64,000 bases of DNA from Camarhynchus parvulus (taxonomy: Eukaryota; Chordata; Aves; Passeriformes; Thraupidae). This document shows, one piece after another, positions 11,881 to 24,411 of this stretch; the first letter of the stretch is position 1; each line of letters starts with the position of its first letter. Made by a program: the position numbers and the translations under genes. The DNA lies in contig NC_044585.1 in the NCBI RefSeq assembly GCF_901933205.1, forward strand, positions 7,936,001 through 8,000,000, given 5' to 3'. Under the pieces are notes generated by a model. It was not told where the DNA came from. It saw nothing but the letters and a program-made list of their open reading frames with translations, and did not search any database.

Positions 11881-14619
11881 AGGTAAACACTGCTAAGTAC
11901 CACACTGCATCTCTGAGCTGGGCTGCATTGTCACCGTGACTTTCTGTTCCTTCCCTTTGATGAACTTTTCATAAAGCTCGGAATAGAGATGATTGTGTAA
12001 AAACAAAGAGCTGGCTTCCTGTAGTGAGTGGCATGCAGCACCTCCTCTCCTCTCTTCTGCTGGGCTTGAGGCAGTGAAGGGCAGCACAGCGTGTTGGCTT
12101 GGGGGACAGCACAAATCTTGATTTTCAGGCTGCTTTTCCAAAGGGATGGAGAGAGAGCAGCCCATGACAGGCACCACTCAGCTGGAAACTCATGCTACAG
12201 GCTCAGCTTAGGCAATGTAGTTCTTTTCCATGACAACTTCACATTTCTTAGTCATTTTTGCAGAGCTATTTTGTGTTTGGGGGAAATGAAGGGTGGGCTC
12301 TGAGAGATATAGGAGAGAAATTATCTGCTTAAGCATGTTCTGGAAAGCAACATCTTCTAACCTGAATGTGGGAAGACTCTTTATTCTCCCCTATGTATAA
12401 GTTCTGGGGTTTTTTTTCCTGATAGAGGCAATGAATGCAGATTGACAGTCAGTGTTAGAGGACAGAAAATATAGAGCAACACTGCCAATTACTGTAAACT
12501 GGTGACCCCACTTGATTCAGGGGAGTTACTCACCCACACCATCTCAGAACTTGCTTCCCATTTGAGAATCCATAACAAACTCTGTCCCTGTCAGCAGTAT
12601 TTCAGCTCAGACCTTGCCTCTAAAACCAAACAAAGCATTAAAAGCCAGGCTTGTTGAAGTTCCACAAGCTGGCCGTGCAATCCCCCATATCTGTACTGGT
12701 TGTGAGGAAAAATATTTTGATCTGAGTTAAAACCAAGGCAATTGAACACCAGTTCTCAGAATGGTTTGGAGAAGCTTTTCTGGTTTCCAGAACATTGCAC
12801 TGTGTCACAGCAGGCTCCACTTTGCTGTTTTCACAAGGTGTACAAAGCCATAACCAAGCACAAAGCAAACCCCTGTGAGTGCAGAGTTTGTCATTATGCT
12901 TACTAGCCTAATACAGCAGTGTGTGTCCTGTGTCCAGGGCAGGTTTTGTTCAGATTTATAAGAATTATGACATTAGTAATCCTTTTCCTGAGTGTGTAAG
13001 CAGTGCTTGTCACAGCCACCAGCAAAGCCCAGCCCCAGATGTGGTTTGGGTGCTGGAGAGAGTTTTGTCCAACCAAGGGATCTCGTGATTCACTCTGCTC
13101 CCATTACTCAGTGATTACAGTGTGACCTGGGGAATATCAGCCACAGTCAAAGCAGAGGAGGTTAAGCTGACCACTTACCAGGAAAATGTAGCTTTCAGGG
13201 TATAATCTGTTTACAAGCATTTAATTGCAGTAAATGAGCCAGGCAGAAGGTGAGGAGGATCTGAAACACAGAGGAATAATAAATTGACTCATGTTTATTT
13301 AAGCATTTATATCTTCTGAAGCTGGGCTTAGCCTGAGGATGCAAAGGGATTAAGGCATGCTTGCAAAGCCCCTTGTCTTCTGCATCCTACTTTTCCCCTA
13401 TAATGCCAAATCCTCTATCCCTTTCCAGTGGGGTCTATGCACTTGTACATAATTTTTTTTTGCTTAGAATATTCTCTCCTGACATCTGCACTGTTCAGTC
13501 CTGTACATCTCACTCCCTCTCCCAACCTATTCCTTGTGTTTCAGTAAATGCTGCTCTTTCAAGCTGGTTTATCTTCCCCCATTTCCCTTTAATTTGAATG
13601 CAGAATTATCTGTCTCCATGCCTGAATGTGTAAACTGGGTTGTATCACTTCAGGCCAGCTGAAAGCTGTACTTTCCAGAAGGGTTCAATTAATTAAACAA
13701 ATCTCAACCCCAATTTCTTTTTGACCTAAGTTCTAAAATGCTTGACATAAAATGGATAATTTTCTGGAGTTTTCCTCTTGATGAATTCACATTTAATATT
13801 AAACTAAATTCTAAATTAGTTTTTTTTTATCTTGCAAAATGTCAACATTTCCATTTTGAAAAATGTTGAAACAAAATGTTCTGACACCTTGGAAAATCCA
13901 TCTCCTCCCATACCAATTTACCATCCAAAAACCTATCATTAATGTTTTATCCATGAAAATAACCTAATCAGCAGTTGTAGAAAAGCGTCATCTCCTTTCA
14001 GTTCCATGGGATTGCAGGCCCACTTGCATTTTTGGATTGCCCTTGGATGGAAGCCTGAGCTGGGTGCAGTGGGACATGAGAAATGGGAGATTTGACCCCT
14101 GGCAGGGGTCACACCTTGCCTGGGGTGGCTCTTGCACCCCAGAGCAGCTGGTTTTGGATCAGTGTGTGAGAGCTTCACCTGCATGTGAGTGATGGTGGGT
14201 TACACCTGGGGTACCAGAGCCTGCTTTGGCTCAGTTTGGGGCCATCCTGCCTCCCCAGTGATGCTGCAGGCTGTCCCCAGCTCTGCCATGGCCCCACCCA
14301 GCCAGGCAGGAACCTGGGCTGATCTGTTTTTTACCCCATGGGGCCTTTGTTTCCCTGAGCATGGCCTTGTTGCTGAAGTCCCAGAAGATCTCTTAACCCA
14401 ATAACTGCAGACCCACAGAAGTGTTTTCTCTGTCCAGCTAAGGAAATATTGCTACCCTTGCTATCCTTTCTGGATGCAGAAAGGAAGTGTATTTTCCTAG
14501 TTCTTGCTGATTTTCAGCAGTCTCCTTCATTTTTATGACTCATTATAGTTCTCATTTTCTGCTTATAGTCACAGAATCTGCTTTCACTGTGATTCCCACA
14601 TTCCCAGAGCTGAAGAGCC
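11881..14619. other. noncoding stretch, no gene seen
   Basis: No recognised gene or repeat. 13670-13930 is AT-rich, with TTCAATTAATTAAACAAATC near 13683. The remaining sequence is of ordinary composition with short overlapping frames. Confidence 0.55.
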
Positions 14620-15210
14620 CAGCATGGGCTGTGCTGCACTCTCTGCCCCCTCCCTCCATCCCAGGCTCCCCACGCGGCTCCTGCTGCTGTGCTGGGAGGG
14701 AGCCTGGCCTGAGCTGCTCAGGCATGCAGGGCACAAGGGAGCAGCTTGTTTCCCAGCGCCCTGCAAGAGCTGTGCTTGCTGCCCAGCAAGCCCAGTAACA
14801 CCTCTGAGGCTGCAGGGATGTGTCCTGGGCTTCTCTTTCAGCTCCAAGCCCCCTTTTGTCCCCAGAGTGCGAGACAAAAGCGCAGCGAGCAGCGAGAGCT
14901 GTCGGGCGTGTTAGTTATGATCCCATCAGCCCTGTTTATGATCTCATGATTCAAATCTCTGCCATGGGGAGCAGTGGTGCTGCTGGGCTTGTTTTAACAA
15001 GCTCTTGCAGGATGGCTGCTGGAGGCAGTTCCACCAGAGAGGCAAAAGCCTCTGCTGGGGGAGCAGAGCAGGGTGACCTGCCAGGTGTCTCGTTCCTGAG
15101 ATTTATCCCAGACCTGGGCTGGCTGCCTCCCTTGACATTGTCCCCTGTGGTTTGTGCTGTCTCTGCAGTTGGGGATGAGGCTGGGAGGATGCTCCACTGA
15201 GGAGATTTCC
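14620..15210. other. GC-richer block with a small CpG cluster
   Basis: The stretch is C/T-rich and carries a concentrated group of about seven CpGs at 14872-14911 (AAGCGCAGCGAGCAGCGAGA lies within it), in otherwise CpG-poor DNA. Open frames run in several registers on both strands, which indicates composition rather than coding. No promoter motif is clear. Confidence 0.5.
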
Positions 15211-16190
15211 CTGTGGCTGCAGTGTGTGGGTGGTTCACATGTGGGGTGTGTGACACAAACTGCCAGGGCCAGCACGCTGTGCATCCTATAAAATGTGCAT
15301 TGTGCTTAGGGTGGGTGTGTGCTTCTCCTGTTTGTCTCCATTTATCAATCCACAATAATTAACCATCACAACCCTCCAGACAGCCTGTGGGACATGGCTC
15401 TGGTATATATGCTCTATGCTGGCCAGTCAGAGCAGGCAGTAGCATTATCCAGGGATGCAAAACATCAATCACTGCAGTCCATTCCCCATGTCTGCTGTCT
15501 CAAGCCTGGGGGCTGTTCCAAAGTCTTGAGTTATCCCAGTGTTTAGTTCAGTTCCTATTAAAGCTCATGAAAAGATTCCCATAACTGCAACTGGACTTCC
15601 TCGTTTGACTTTCACTTTCTAAAGACCAGATTAATTTAATGGGATCTGCAGTGGAAAACTCAACTGTGCCAAGAAATGTAGACAGCTTTGCAGGAGCAGA
15701 CATTTCAAATTGCTGGGCTGCAAACAACTTGGAGCAACTTGTAAAGCCATGTGAAATGAAAACAGTTTTCCAGTTAATCTGCCAGTAAAAGAAAAAAAAA
15801 AAAGTCCCGGTGTTAAGAGGAACAGTTTTTTGGCTTGGGCTGTGATTTCAGTGGGTTTAATATTATTTATGTGGGGGCTCCTGGAAACTCTGTGCACTGT
15901 TTTGTACAGAGTTTGGTTCTTGTGCTGCTCCTTTGGTGTCCACTGTGCTCAGGCAGGGCAGTGACAATCAGCCCCTGTGGGGTGGTTTTCTATTGGGGGT
16001 GGAGGTTGGGAAAAGATTTTTCTGGAGCAAAGTGTTCATGCAGGTTGGTATGCTTGCCATATAGAAAGGACAGTGCTCATAAAGGGAATTACCTGGGAAA
16101 GTGCAAAGTATGAATTTCAGAGCACTCTGACTCTTCCCTGCTTTACATCCTGTGGTGAAGCTGATGCTCCTCAAAGGCCTGGGTCAGACA
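15211..16190. other. noncoding stretch, no gene seen
   Basis: Nothing recognisable apart from an A run at about 15789-15803. Short unrelated open frames are present on both strands. Confidence 0.55.
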
Positions 16191-16925
16191 GGTGCCCAGG
16201 TGTGCCTGCACTGCTGGCCTGGGTGCAGAGGTGACCCAGGATTGCCTGCACTGCTGGCCTGGGTGCAGAGGTGACCCAGGAGTGCCTGCACTGCTGGTCT
16301 GGGTGCAAAGGTGACCCAGGATTGCCTGCACTGCTGGTCTGGGTGCAGAGGTGACCCATGAGTGCCTGCACTGCTGGTCTGGGTGCAGAGGTGACCCAGG
16401 ATTGCCTGCACTGCTGGCCTGGGTGCAGAGGTGACCCAGGAGTGCCTGCACTGCTGGCCTGGGTGCAGAGGTGACCCAGGAGTGCCTGCACTGCTGGTCT
16501 GGCTGCACAAGTGACCCAGGAGTGCCTGCACTGCTGGCCTGGCTGCACAAGTGACCCAGGAGTGCCTGAACTGCTGGCCTGGCTGCACAGGTGACCCAGG
16601 AGTGCCTGCACTGCTGGCCTGGGTGCAGAGGTGACCCAGGAGTGCCTGCACTGCTGGCCTGGGTGCAGAGGTGACCCAGGAGTGCCTGCACTGCTGGCCT
16701 GGGTGCAGGAGTGACCCAGGAGTGCCTGCACTGCTGGCCTGGGTGCACAGTGACCCAGGTGTGCCTGCACTGCTGGCCTGGCTGCAGAGGTGACCCAGGA
16801 GTGCCTGCACTGCTGGCCTGGGTGCAGGAGTGACCCAGGTGTGCCTGCACTGCTGGTCTGGGTGCAGAGGTGACCCAGGAGTGCCTGCACTGCTGGTCTG
16901 GGTGCAGAGGTGACCCAGGCTTCTC
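16191..16925 (+). repeat. 40-bp minisatellite, about 18 units
   Basis: The tandem unit reads GTGACCCAGGAGTGCCTGCA followed by CTGCTGGCCTGGGTGCAGAG (40 bp). Clear unit starts fall every 40 bp from 16231 to 16711. A 1-bp deletion then gives starts at 16750, 16790, 16830, 16870 and 16910; a degenerate first unit lies at 16191. Variants include ATT/AGT after CCCAGG, GGCCT/GGTCT, and GGCTGCACAA in neighbouring units. The first six clear units alternate ATT, AGT, ATT, AGT, ATT, AGT, an 80-bp higher order. The minus strand has no stop in any frame, so three overlapping frames of 208-278 codons with a 40-residue period arise. These are artefacts, not proteins. Confidence 0.97.
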
Positions 16926-19264
16926 TGCCTGCTGGCTCCTGGGTGCTAAAGTCCAAACTTGAGGTCTGCAGTGTCAAAGGGTAGGGCAGGGAAGGGAAGT
17001 GAAACACAAAAGCAGAAGCTGAGGGAGTGTTTTAAAGAAATGGGTGTCTCTCTCATGATGCAAGGGGCCGTGACTGGGCTGAAGGCAGTGCCCTGCTCTG
17101 ATTTCCCTGATTCCAGGACATGACTTCTTTCAGTTCCTTCCAGACACTTGAGAATAGGGAAGAGTGCAGAAGGGCTGTGGTGAGCCTCAAATTCACCTTC
17201 AGGAACAACTGCTTGCCCTGACCTGGTAAGAAGTGCCCCTGTTGGATGCAGCTGCCCTGCTCCCCAGGAGTCATAAACATTCCAAATTCAGAGAAAGTTC
17301 ATCTGAACAGCAAAAGGCCTGGGAAGACCATGTGTCTGGGTGATAATTTCCCATTGCCCTACAAGGTGTGTGGGTGTAAGTGTCAGAGTTAATTTCTGAG
17401 ACTTGCTGAAGGTCATCTGAGCTTTAATGTGATTTGTTGGGGGGGTTTAATTCTTCCTGAGAGCAAAGTCCCACAGCTGTACATGGGAAAACTCAGCTGT
17501 GCTGCCTGGCCCAGCATGGCTGTGGCTTTGTCTCTCCATTTATGAAATAAAAGATAAACAAAGACTGTGAAGGAAAATTGTGCAAGAATTGGGCATTTTG
17601 TTATTTGAGTGTGTTTGAGAAAGGGAAGCAGTCTTTTGCCCCTGTGTAGTAAAGCCTTTGAGGGTAAATACCTACCTAAAATAGGTAGAAGATTATTTTA
17701 TATCTTCAGATATCCCTGCAGAGAGGTAGCAGGAGTAGCCCTGTGAAGGACAAAATTTGGAGGTGTCATTTCTCTTAGCAGACATCCAGTTTGCCTTCAA
17801 ATATTCCCCTAGCATTCACATGAGCACTTTCCCCTTTATTTATTTGTTTGTTTGTTTGTTTATTGTCTGCCTAATGGTTTCAGCCTTATCACAAAGAATG
17901 ATAGCAGCACATCACTGCAGGAGAGCTTGCAGTTGCTCTTGCAGTTCCAAGTAAGTAGTAAATAGCTCACTCAGGAAAAAATGAATTCTACTTTTATCAG
18001 TCCATGGCACCCATATGTCCAATTTGGGACTGATCACTCATGCAGAAAAGCTAATAGCACTAAGTATTCTGCTTTTAGACTCCACAGGCAGAGACAGGTT
18101 ATGTGACCTCTGTTTGCCCCACAAGCCTGGTATTGTGCTGCTTCATCCACTGCCAAATTTTGTTTTAAAGAGGAAGCAGATGTGGAGCACAATGAAGGGA
18201 ACTGGATAAAGAATTTCAGGCCTGGTTAAGAGAACTCTAAATGTGAGGAGATCTAGCTTTCACCTTATTCACCACAGACCAGGCACAATTCCTCTTCAAG
18301 ATCTCTGTGTCTGACCTGAGGAAGAGGAAATAAAGTAAAACAAAAATCCCATTGCCCAGGGTTTTGCTGTGCAAATCTCTTTGTAAAAATGAGAACATCT
18401 ACAAGATTTGGCCCTGGCTCTTCTGAATGGAAGCTGAATGGTTAAATAGCTAAATAATCCCTACCTGGAGCCTTTGTTTATTGGTTTTACTGGAGAGGGA
18501 GAGGTTCAAACCTCCAGGTGTTTGCTGTTTGTAGCAAGGAGTTGTGGTTGGTTGGTGGTTTCTGTCTGCTGTTATGGACAGGGACTTTCATGGTCCTGGG
18601 CTGTCCAGAACCCTCTCATGTGTTTCTTGGTCATTCAGTTTATTCACATGGATTTAGGGTATTTTTGAGCTCTGAACTGACATGTGAGTCAGGCGGGAAT
18701 TTACACTGTGGTGTTTAAAGAAAGAAAGAAAAAAAAACACAACAAAAGAAACTGCTCTCAGGCCTGCTAGAAACTGAAGTAAATAATACACCTGTATCAG
18801 CAGTTTATTTGACAACATAACTACAGATTGGTGACAATTGTTAAAAAAAGAAAAAAAAAAAAGACATTTTGTTTATATGTTAGCATCTCCAGGAATTAGG
18901 GGGAAAAATACCAGGAAAGCAGTTATAGCCTGGATGTTTGCAAATGTTCTGTAACAGCACAGGGCTAAAATCTGTCAAGGTACCTGAAACCCAGGATTTA
19001 ATTGATTTTATTATAACAATATCACAATGCTGAGAGCAGGAAAATTCAGAGTGTCAGGTGCTTCATAGCTCTGCAAGGACCGGGGTGCTGCAGGAGGAGG
19101 CACAAAGGCACAAGGTGTGAGTTGAAAATATAAATGCTATTTCCAGCTGTAACAATCCCCTAGAATTTCACCATGTGCAGAGCAGTGCTTGGGGTTGGTG
19201 GAGTTCCTCAGTAAATGGCCAATCTGACCTGAACTGGTGGAAAATGAAAGCAAACAGCCCAGAC
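16926..19264. other. noncoding stretch with simple repeats
   Basis: No recognised gene. A short (TTTA/TTTG)n microsatellite lies at 17835-17864, and A-rich runs lie at 18718-18738 and 18843-18864. Short frames at 18474-18718 on the plus strand overlap in two registers and are not recognisable. Confidence 0.55.
17835..17864 (+). repeat. TTTA/TTTG tetranucleotide microsatellite
   Basis: Consecutive TTTA then TTTG repeats run for about 30 bp. It is a simple repeat with no other feature attached. Confidence 0.85.
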
Positions 19265-19340
19265 TGCATGGTAATTATAATGGTATTTATAAATATAATT
19301 TTTTATATAGAAATATATAATAAATATATTATAAATCCCA
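19265..19340. repeat. AT-rich low-complexity tract
   Basis: Almost pure A/T sequence (TATTTATAAATATAATTTTT and similar) lies between GC-richer flanks. It is low-complexity with no defined unit. Confidence 0.7.
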
Positions 19341-22300
19341 AGAGAGGGGTTACTGGGTGCTGGCCTGCCCTTGCTTCAGGCTCAGGGCATCACTGCCCAA
19401 GGGAAGAGCAGCCTGAGCCTCTGAGCTGGAGTGGCCACTGCTAAACTGAGGTTCTGTGCTGGGAAAAGCTGTGTTCTGGCTCTTGCAGGGGTGTGCTGGA
19501 GTTGTGGAGACCTCCCTGTGCAGAGGGGAAGCCCTGTCAGCACCTGGCTGTCCCAAGCATCCTTTTACAGACCTGAAATCCCAGTTTAATTCCATGAGGG
19601 TGAGTGTAAAGTATTTTCAGTTTACCCATTCTGGACAACTTTTTGCTGCTGAAGTAGACAGAAGTGCTTTGTAGAGGTTTATAATAGCTCTCAACCTAAG
19701 TGTTTCTATTGGATTCAAAGAGCTAATTATCCCTTTAAAATGCCTTTCCAAAATTGTTTTCAGACTTCTCCTCCATTATAACTGAACCCAAACCTGAGTG
19801 TCTCATGTATTTGTAACAGGTGCCATAGGACACCTTCGCAAAAAGCCAACAGCTGATGCCACAAAGTCAAAGGCAGCATCTTGGGGATATTTAGTCTCTT
19901 TTTTGCCTGAGTATATTCTATTCCAATAATGTTTCCCTTAGATATTGCTGGTTTATTTTCCACTGGGCTAAATGGTTTGGATGTACCGAGGACCTGGCCT
20001 TTTCATCTGGAAAAGGAAGATTTAGCACAAAGATTTATCTTCATGAGCTAGGGGAAAATTTCCTCCTTTTTGATGGACCCAGCCCTTTAAAGCCTCTGAA
20101 AGGAAACCAAATATCTTTAATTCCCAGGAGATATCTCAGAGGATCAGAGCTAAAACATTACTCTCTGAACTATTACACACAGAGACCTCTGCATGACCCT
20201 TTGTGTTTCAGAGTCTCAAGGCAGTGGATTCTCCAGGAGAACCTATTTCTTCTACAACCAGAGGCTGAACAAGAGTGCACCATTATAGAAGTTTAAATAA
20301 ACCTCATAAGGTCATCTGCTGCTTAAATCCCTGCTACCAGGTCTGTAGATATTTTTGCTTTGTTTCTGGGCGAGCTCAGAGTCGCAGTGCCAAAGGGCAA
20401 CATGTAAATTGTGCTGTTATTCTGAAGCATGCAAGGTAATAAATGGTGCTGTCAATTGTTTTCACTCAAGTGACAGATTTATTCTCTTCAAAACCAATGA
20501 CCAGGAATGGCTATTACTGCAAAAATTCACTATGTATCATCTTGTGCCTGTTGTTTAACAAATAATGCTAAGTCTAATTGCCTTCCTCTGTGGCCAACTA
20601 TCTATGAGTTAATGGCTTTTTTTTTATTGAAGACGTGTAATTTACCATTGCTTTTGATGTGCCATCTGATTGAATGTCTCTGTGAATCACATCTGCAATC
20701 TAGCACTGCATATCCCAAAGGAATACCCCTTATCCCATTGTTTTCTCATGATCTGGGTAAAAACAGTCTTGATTTTTTTTTTCCCCTTAAACATGAACTA
20801 TTAAGCTTCTGTTTCCCAGTTTCTAGTTTGATATTCCTGCTGCTGGCAGATGCACTAAAGTTTAATAAATCAGTTGCATGTGGGAATGTGTGATGTTTTA
20901 TAGTACTAGAAATAGTGGGTTTAAATCTCAGTAGCACTTTTTCCAGAGTAAACATGGAATTAGCCTGGAATCTGATCCTGCAGCTCTGCCTAAACTCCCT
21001 TAGAATCTGACTGCAGCCCTTTTTGATAGCACCCTGTTTTTCAGCAAGAAAATTCTGCAGATGATACACTTTTAGGATACAAACATTACTGCTCTTTAAA
21101 GATCTTTTTAGTGATTCAGCAATGCCTGTTTTTCTACAAGTCTGTTCCTTTTTTTTTTCCAGTCAACATTGCAATGTTTTTAATGTTTTAGGAGGTTAGA
21201 AAATAGCTTCTAAAACTGTAAAGCTTACATAAAGCTTGCACTTCCACAGCATATTTTGGAAAGAGCTGATGGCAGACAAATGTTGAAGTTAAAGCCTTGC
21301 TTCCTTGGAAAACAATGCAGCTTCACATGCCAAAAAGAAGGTGATGGGGAGTAAAGGTAAAACTTCTAACAGCAAAAATCTTAATTTTTGTACCTATTGA
21401 GGTCTGTTGGGGTTGAGAATGCAGTGAAATGGTCCCCAAAAGGTCATCAGAGATGTGAAGAGGTGACAGAGGCAGCTTGTGGGCCATCCTCTGCCCCAGG
21501 CACTGCATTTCAGGATTCCCCTGTTACCAAGAACTGTAGAAATGCAAGTTTTGTGCTGGTGTGATGGGCTGAATTAGACACACAGTGATTTATTCTAAAA
21601 TGATTCTGAATGCTCAAATCATTGAACTCTCCTCCTCCCAAAGATGGCTGATACTACTGGTAAAGGGATTGGTTGCTTTCACTTGTGTTTTTATGGCAGT
21701 ATCAAAGTGGATCAGTCATCCTGGTCTAAGTTACAGCAGTGCGACTTTTCCATGCAGATAAATTTTTAGGCAGGTCTTAAGGCCAGGGATTTTATTTAAT
21801 GCTCCACAAATGTGGTTTCTCAAGCAGCAAAAGCCAAGGTCTGGTTTGCCAGTAGGTGAGTGTTAAGAAGGTGAAATGCGATGGGGAAATCACAATAGGG
21901 GATACAGGTAGGACAGGATCTGTGAGCTGCCTTGCAGTCATTCAGAAGCCAGTGGAGGCACTGAGGGCAGCCCCAGATATCCCTAGCTGGGAGTGGAGCC
22001 CTCCAGGAGAGGGATGTCTGAAACCCCAGCAGTGGGAGAGGGATGCCAGGCTGGCAGAGCAGCATCCTGAGGGGGCTCTGCTGGGGATGCTCTCTCAGCA
22101 CTCTGCTATTCCCCAGTTACAGCAATTTGGCAGCAAGCCCTGAGCACAGATTGCTTTGTTCTGTTAAAACTAATATCCAGGAAATTCAGCTACAAACTTT
22201 TGCTATCACTTAGCTCTTATCTTGCTCTATTGCAAGAACTATTCGATGACCTCAACAGAGGCCTTGAATCCAGTAATCAGTTCTTCAAGTTTGCAACAAA

Positions 22301-22867
22301 ATCCGCTCTTTTTTTCTAAACAACTAAAAGTTACAAGAGGTTGTCTTGGCCTTTTATCTGTTTTGACAAATGAGGGCCTAGACCTCCTCCTCTGCATGCT
22401 GATCTGCTCTTGCAGGGTCTGGAAGGAGGATGTGGCTTGGCTCTCCAGACTCCTGCCTCAGCTGGGACTCTGTCTCATAGCAAAGCAGGGAATTGCATTC
22501 CTTGCCTGAAAGGCAACAGAGGCTGCTTGGTTTTTATCAGGGCTGCCACCAAGAAGTTCAGCTGGTTGATTTGCATAGATAATTTTTAGCTCCTGTTTAG
22601 CCTGAACAGGAGTGATTTGGAGAGTAAATGATCTGAGTGATTCACTCCAGGCAATATTCACCCTGGTGCTTCAGCCCTGAAAGCCAATGATGCTGGTACC
22701 TTTTTGCTCCAGCTGTGAGCCTCTGTTTGGTGTGGAATGGGTTAAATTTACAGCCTGTGACTGCAAAGCATTTGTCTGAGGACTGGGAGCGTTCTTATCT
22801 TTACAGTGAAATATTATCCCTTCATGGTTAACAACCAGCAGCAAACCTGCTCATTGTGGAGGCAGTT
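19341..22867. other. noncoding stretch, no gene seen
   Basis: No recognised gene or young repeat. 20350-20480 has a compact mixed block with GGTAATAAATGG and CAATTGTTTTCACTC that could be a small conserved element, but this is weak. T runs lie at 20617-20626, 20769-20781 and 21150-21160. Confidence 0.55.
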
Positions 22868-22990
22868 TGGCATAATTAGCCGGTTAAAGAAGTCTGCCTA
22901 TTGATTAACTGAACTAAATGACCCATAATTAAGAGCCCAACTGTGGAGCTAATCTGTTTGGTGGTGTTTTCCTTCCCCTTACAGGTTTGG
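22868..22990. promoter_or_regulatory. candidate conserved noncoding element
   Basis: A dense run of homeodomain-like cores lies in about 120 bp: CATAATTAGCCGG at 22871-22883, GATTAACTG near 22903, CATAATTAAGAG near 22924 and AGCTAATCTG near 22947. Many vertebrate developmental enhancers look like this. Only composition and motifs support the call. Confidence 0.35.
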
Positions 22991-24347
22991 AGCCTGCAGC
23001 TCTGTTGGCTGTCAGGGATGGGTTGGTGTGGGTGGTAATTGCGTTGGTGCATCCCAGGGGCTCTAATGCACACCCTGATGGGTTACAGGGGGATGCTGGC
23101 ACGTTGCTGTCCCCTCTCAGACCTCAGAGGTGCAGCAGGAGCCCTGCTGGCTCTGGGAGGGTTTGCTGCCTTCCTCAGGGCTCGCTGATTGGATTGATGG
23201 GGTTTGGGGGAGCTGGCTCCATCCCTGCAAACAGGCACACGGGTGTGGGCTGTTGTGAGAGGGCCCTATGTGCTGGAAGGGGACCCAGGCCAGGAGAAAG
23301 ACAAAGCTGGGGCTGAAGTTGTGGGAAGCTATTTGTTTGGTTAGCTTGCAGTGTTGTTTCCTTGCAAAAAGTTGTATATTTTTAGTTGCAATTTGTGTCT
23401 AGTGTGATGCATCATTTCTATAAAATGTATTCAGACTGGAGTTTAACTTGGGTACTTTAGAGGAGCTCCTGTTTATACCTGAATATTATTGAACCTCTCA
23501 TTGCCCTCTTTGTAAAATACCGCTTTCTGCTCACACTTTTTTCCCTATGTTTTACCAAAGATTATGCCAAAATGAGTCCATTGCTTTGCCCTCCCTTTGA
23601 GGCAATGCCATAAAAGCAGGATCACACTTTAGTGGTGACACCAGCCAGCCTGCACAGTCCCAGCTGGTACCAAGCTGCACCAGGCCAAGGGATTGATAAC
23701 ATGAAGCTACAGTTTCAAATAGTCACAAAGAAAACAATGGTTTGTGGTTTTTTTTGGAAACTCAGCTCTTATCTGCCTCTTCTTCTCAATCAATACTCCC
23801 CAAACCCACAAAAGTAGCAATCTGAACAGATTTGGTCTTGAAGAGTTTAAGGTTAAAGGACTTCTTAAGCACTATTCTTTCCTCTGCTGGGCCCACTGAA
23901 ATAATCAGGAAATATTTTCACTGACTTTACTGAGGGTTAGAATAGGCCCCCCAAATCCTCATCCTCTCCTGCACTGTGGAAAGCTTTTTTGTGTGTTTCT
24001 GGCACAAAAAGGAGATTCTTTCTCCATGTTTTTTCCTTTAATCCCTAAAAGCTTTCAGCCATCCCCAGTGGAAGCTGCTGGTGACAGATTTTGCTGTGCT
24101 GGCATCCTCAACCTGAACCAGTGGAGGAGCAATTTGAAGAAATAAAGACTTAGATCTTGGTTCTTGCTCTGGTCACACAGTAGTGGGGGAGGTATCTGCT
24201 GGTAATGGGGAGGTTGTGCAAGGAGCAGAGGTACCTGGTGGATGTGGTAGGGTGACACAGGTCCCCCTCCTTTGGGCTGGGCACTTTGTGCTCCTTGCTT
24301 CATCTCTGTTTTGCTTCAGAAATGTCTGGATCCAGACATTGGAAATG
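22991..24347. other. noncoding stretch, no gene seen
   Basis: GC-richer sequence (22990-23320) with a 109-codon unrecognised frame grades into ordinary sequence. Nothing else is supported. Confidence 0.55.
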
Positions 24348-24411
24348 CACTGGATGTGACATTGTGATCTCTGTGTCTGTGCATCTCTGGATGAGTGGGA
24401 TGTATTACACA
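24348..24411 (+). repeat. diverged 64-bp repeat, copy 1
   Basis: It aligns without gaps to 25195-25258, with 54 of 64 positions identical by hand count. The best-kept core reads GCATCTCTGGATGAGTGGGA in copy 1 and differs by one base in flank context in copy 2. It may be part of a dispersed repeat family I cannot name, or a local duplication. Confidence 0.8.

Noticed and set aside
16191..16925. CRISPR-like array
   Set aside because: The units are contiguous with no unique spacers, and the host looks vertebrate.
16143..17007. Three long overlapping minus-strand frames (208-278 codons) with 40-residue repeats
   Set aside because: All three registers are open because the 40-bp unit lacks stops on that strand; three units make the 40-residue period. 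This is the signature of a noncoding minisatellite.
18090..18185. MIR-like SINE (TTATGTGACCTCTGTTTGCC)
   Set aside because: Only a short stretch resembles MIR and the order of other MIR blocks is absent.
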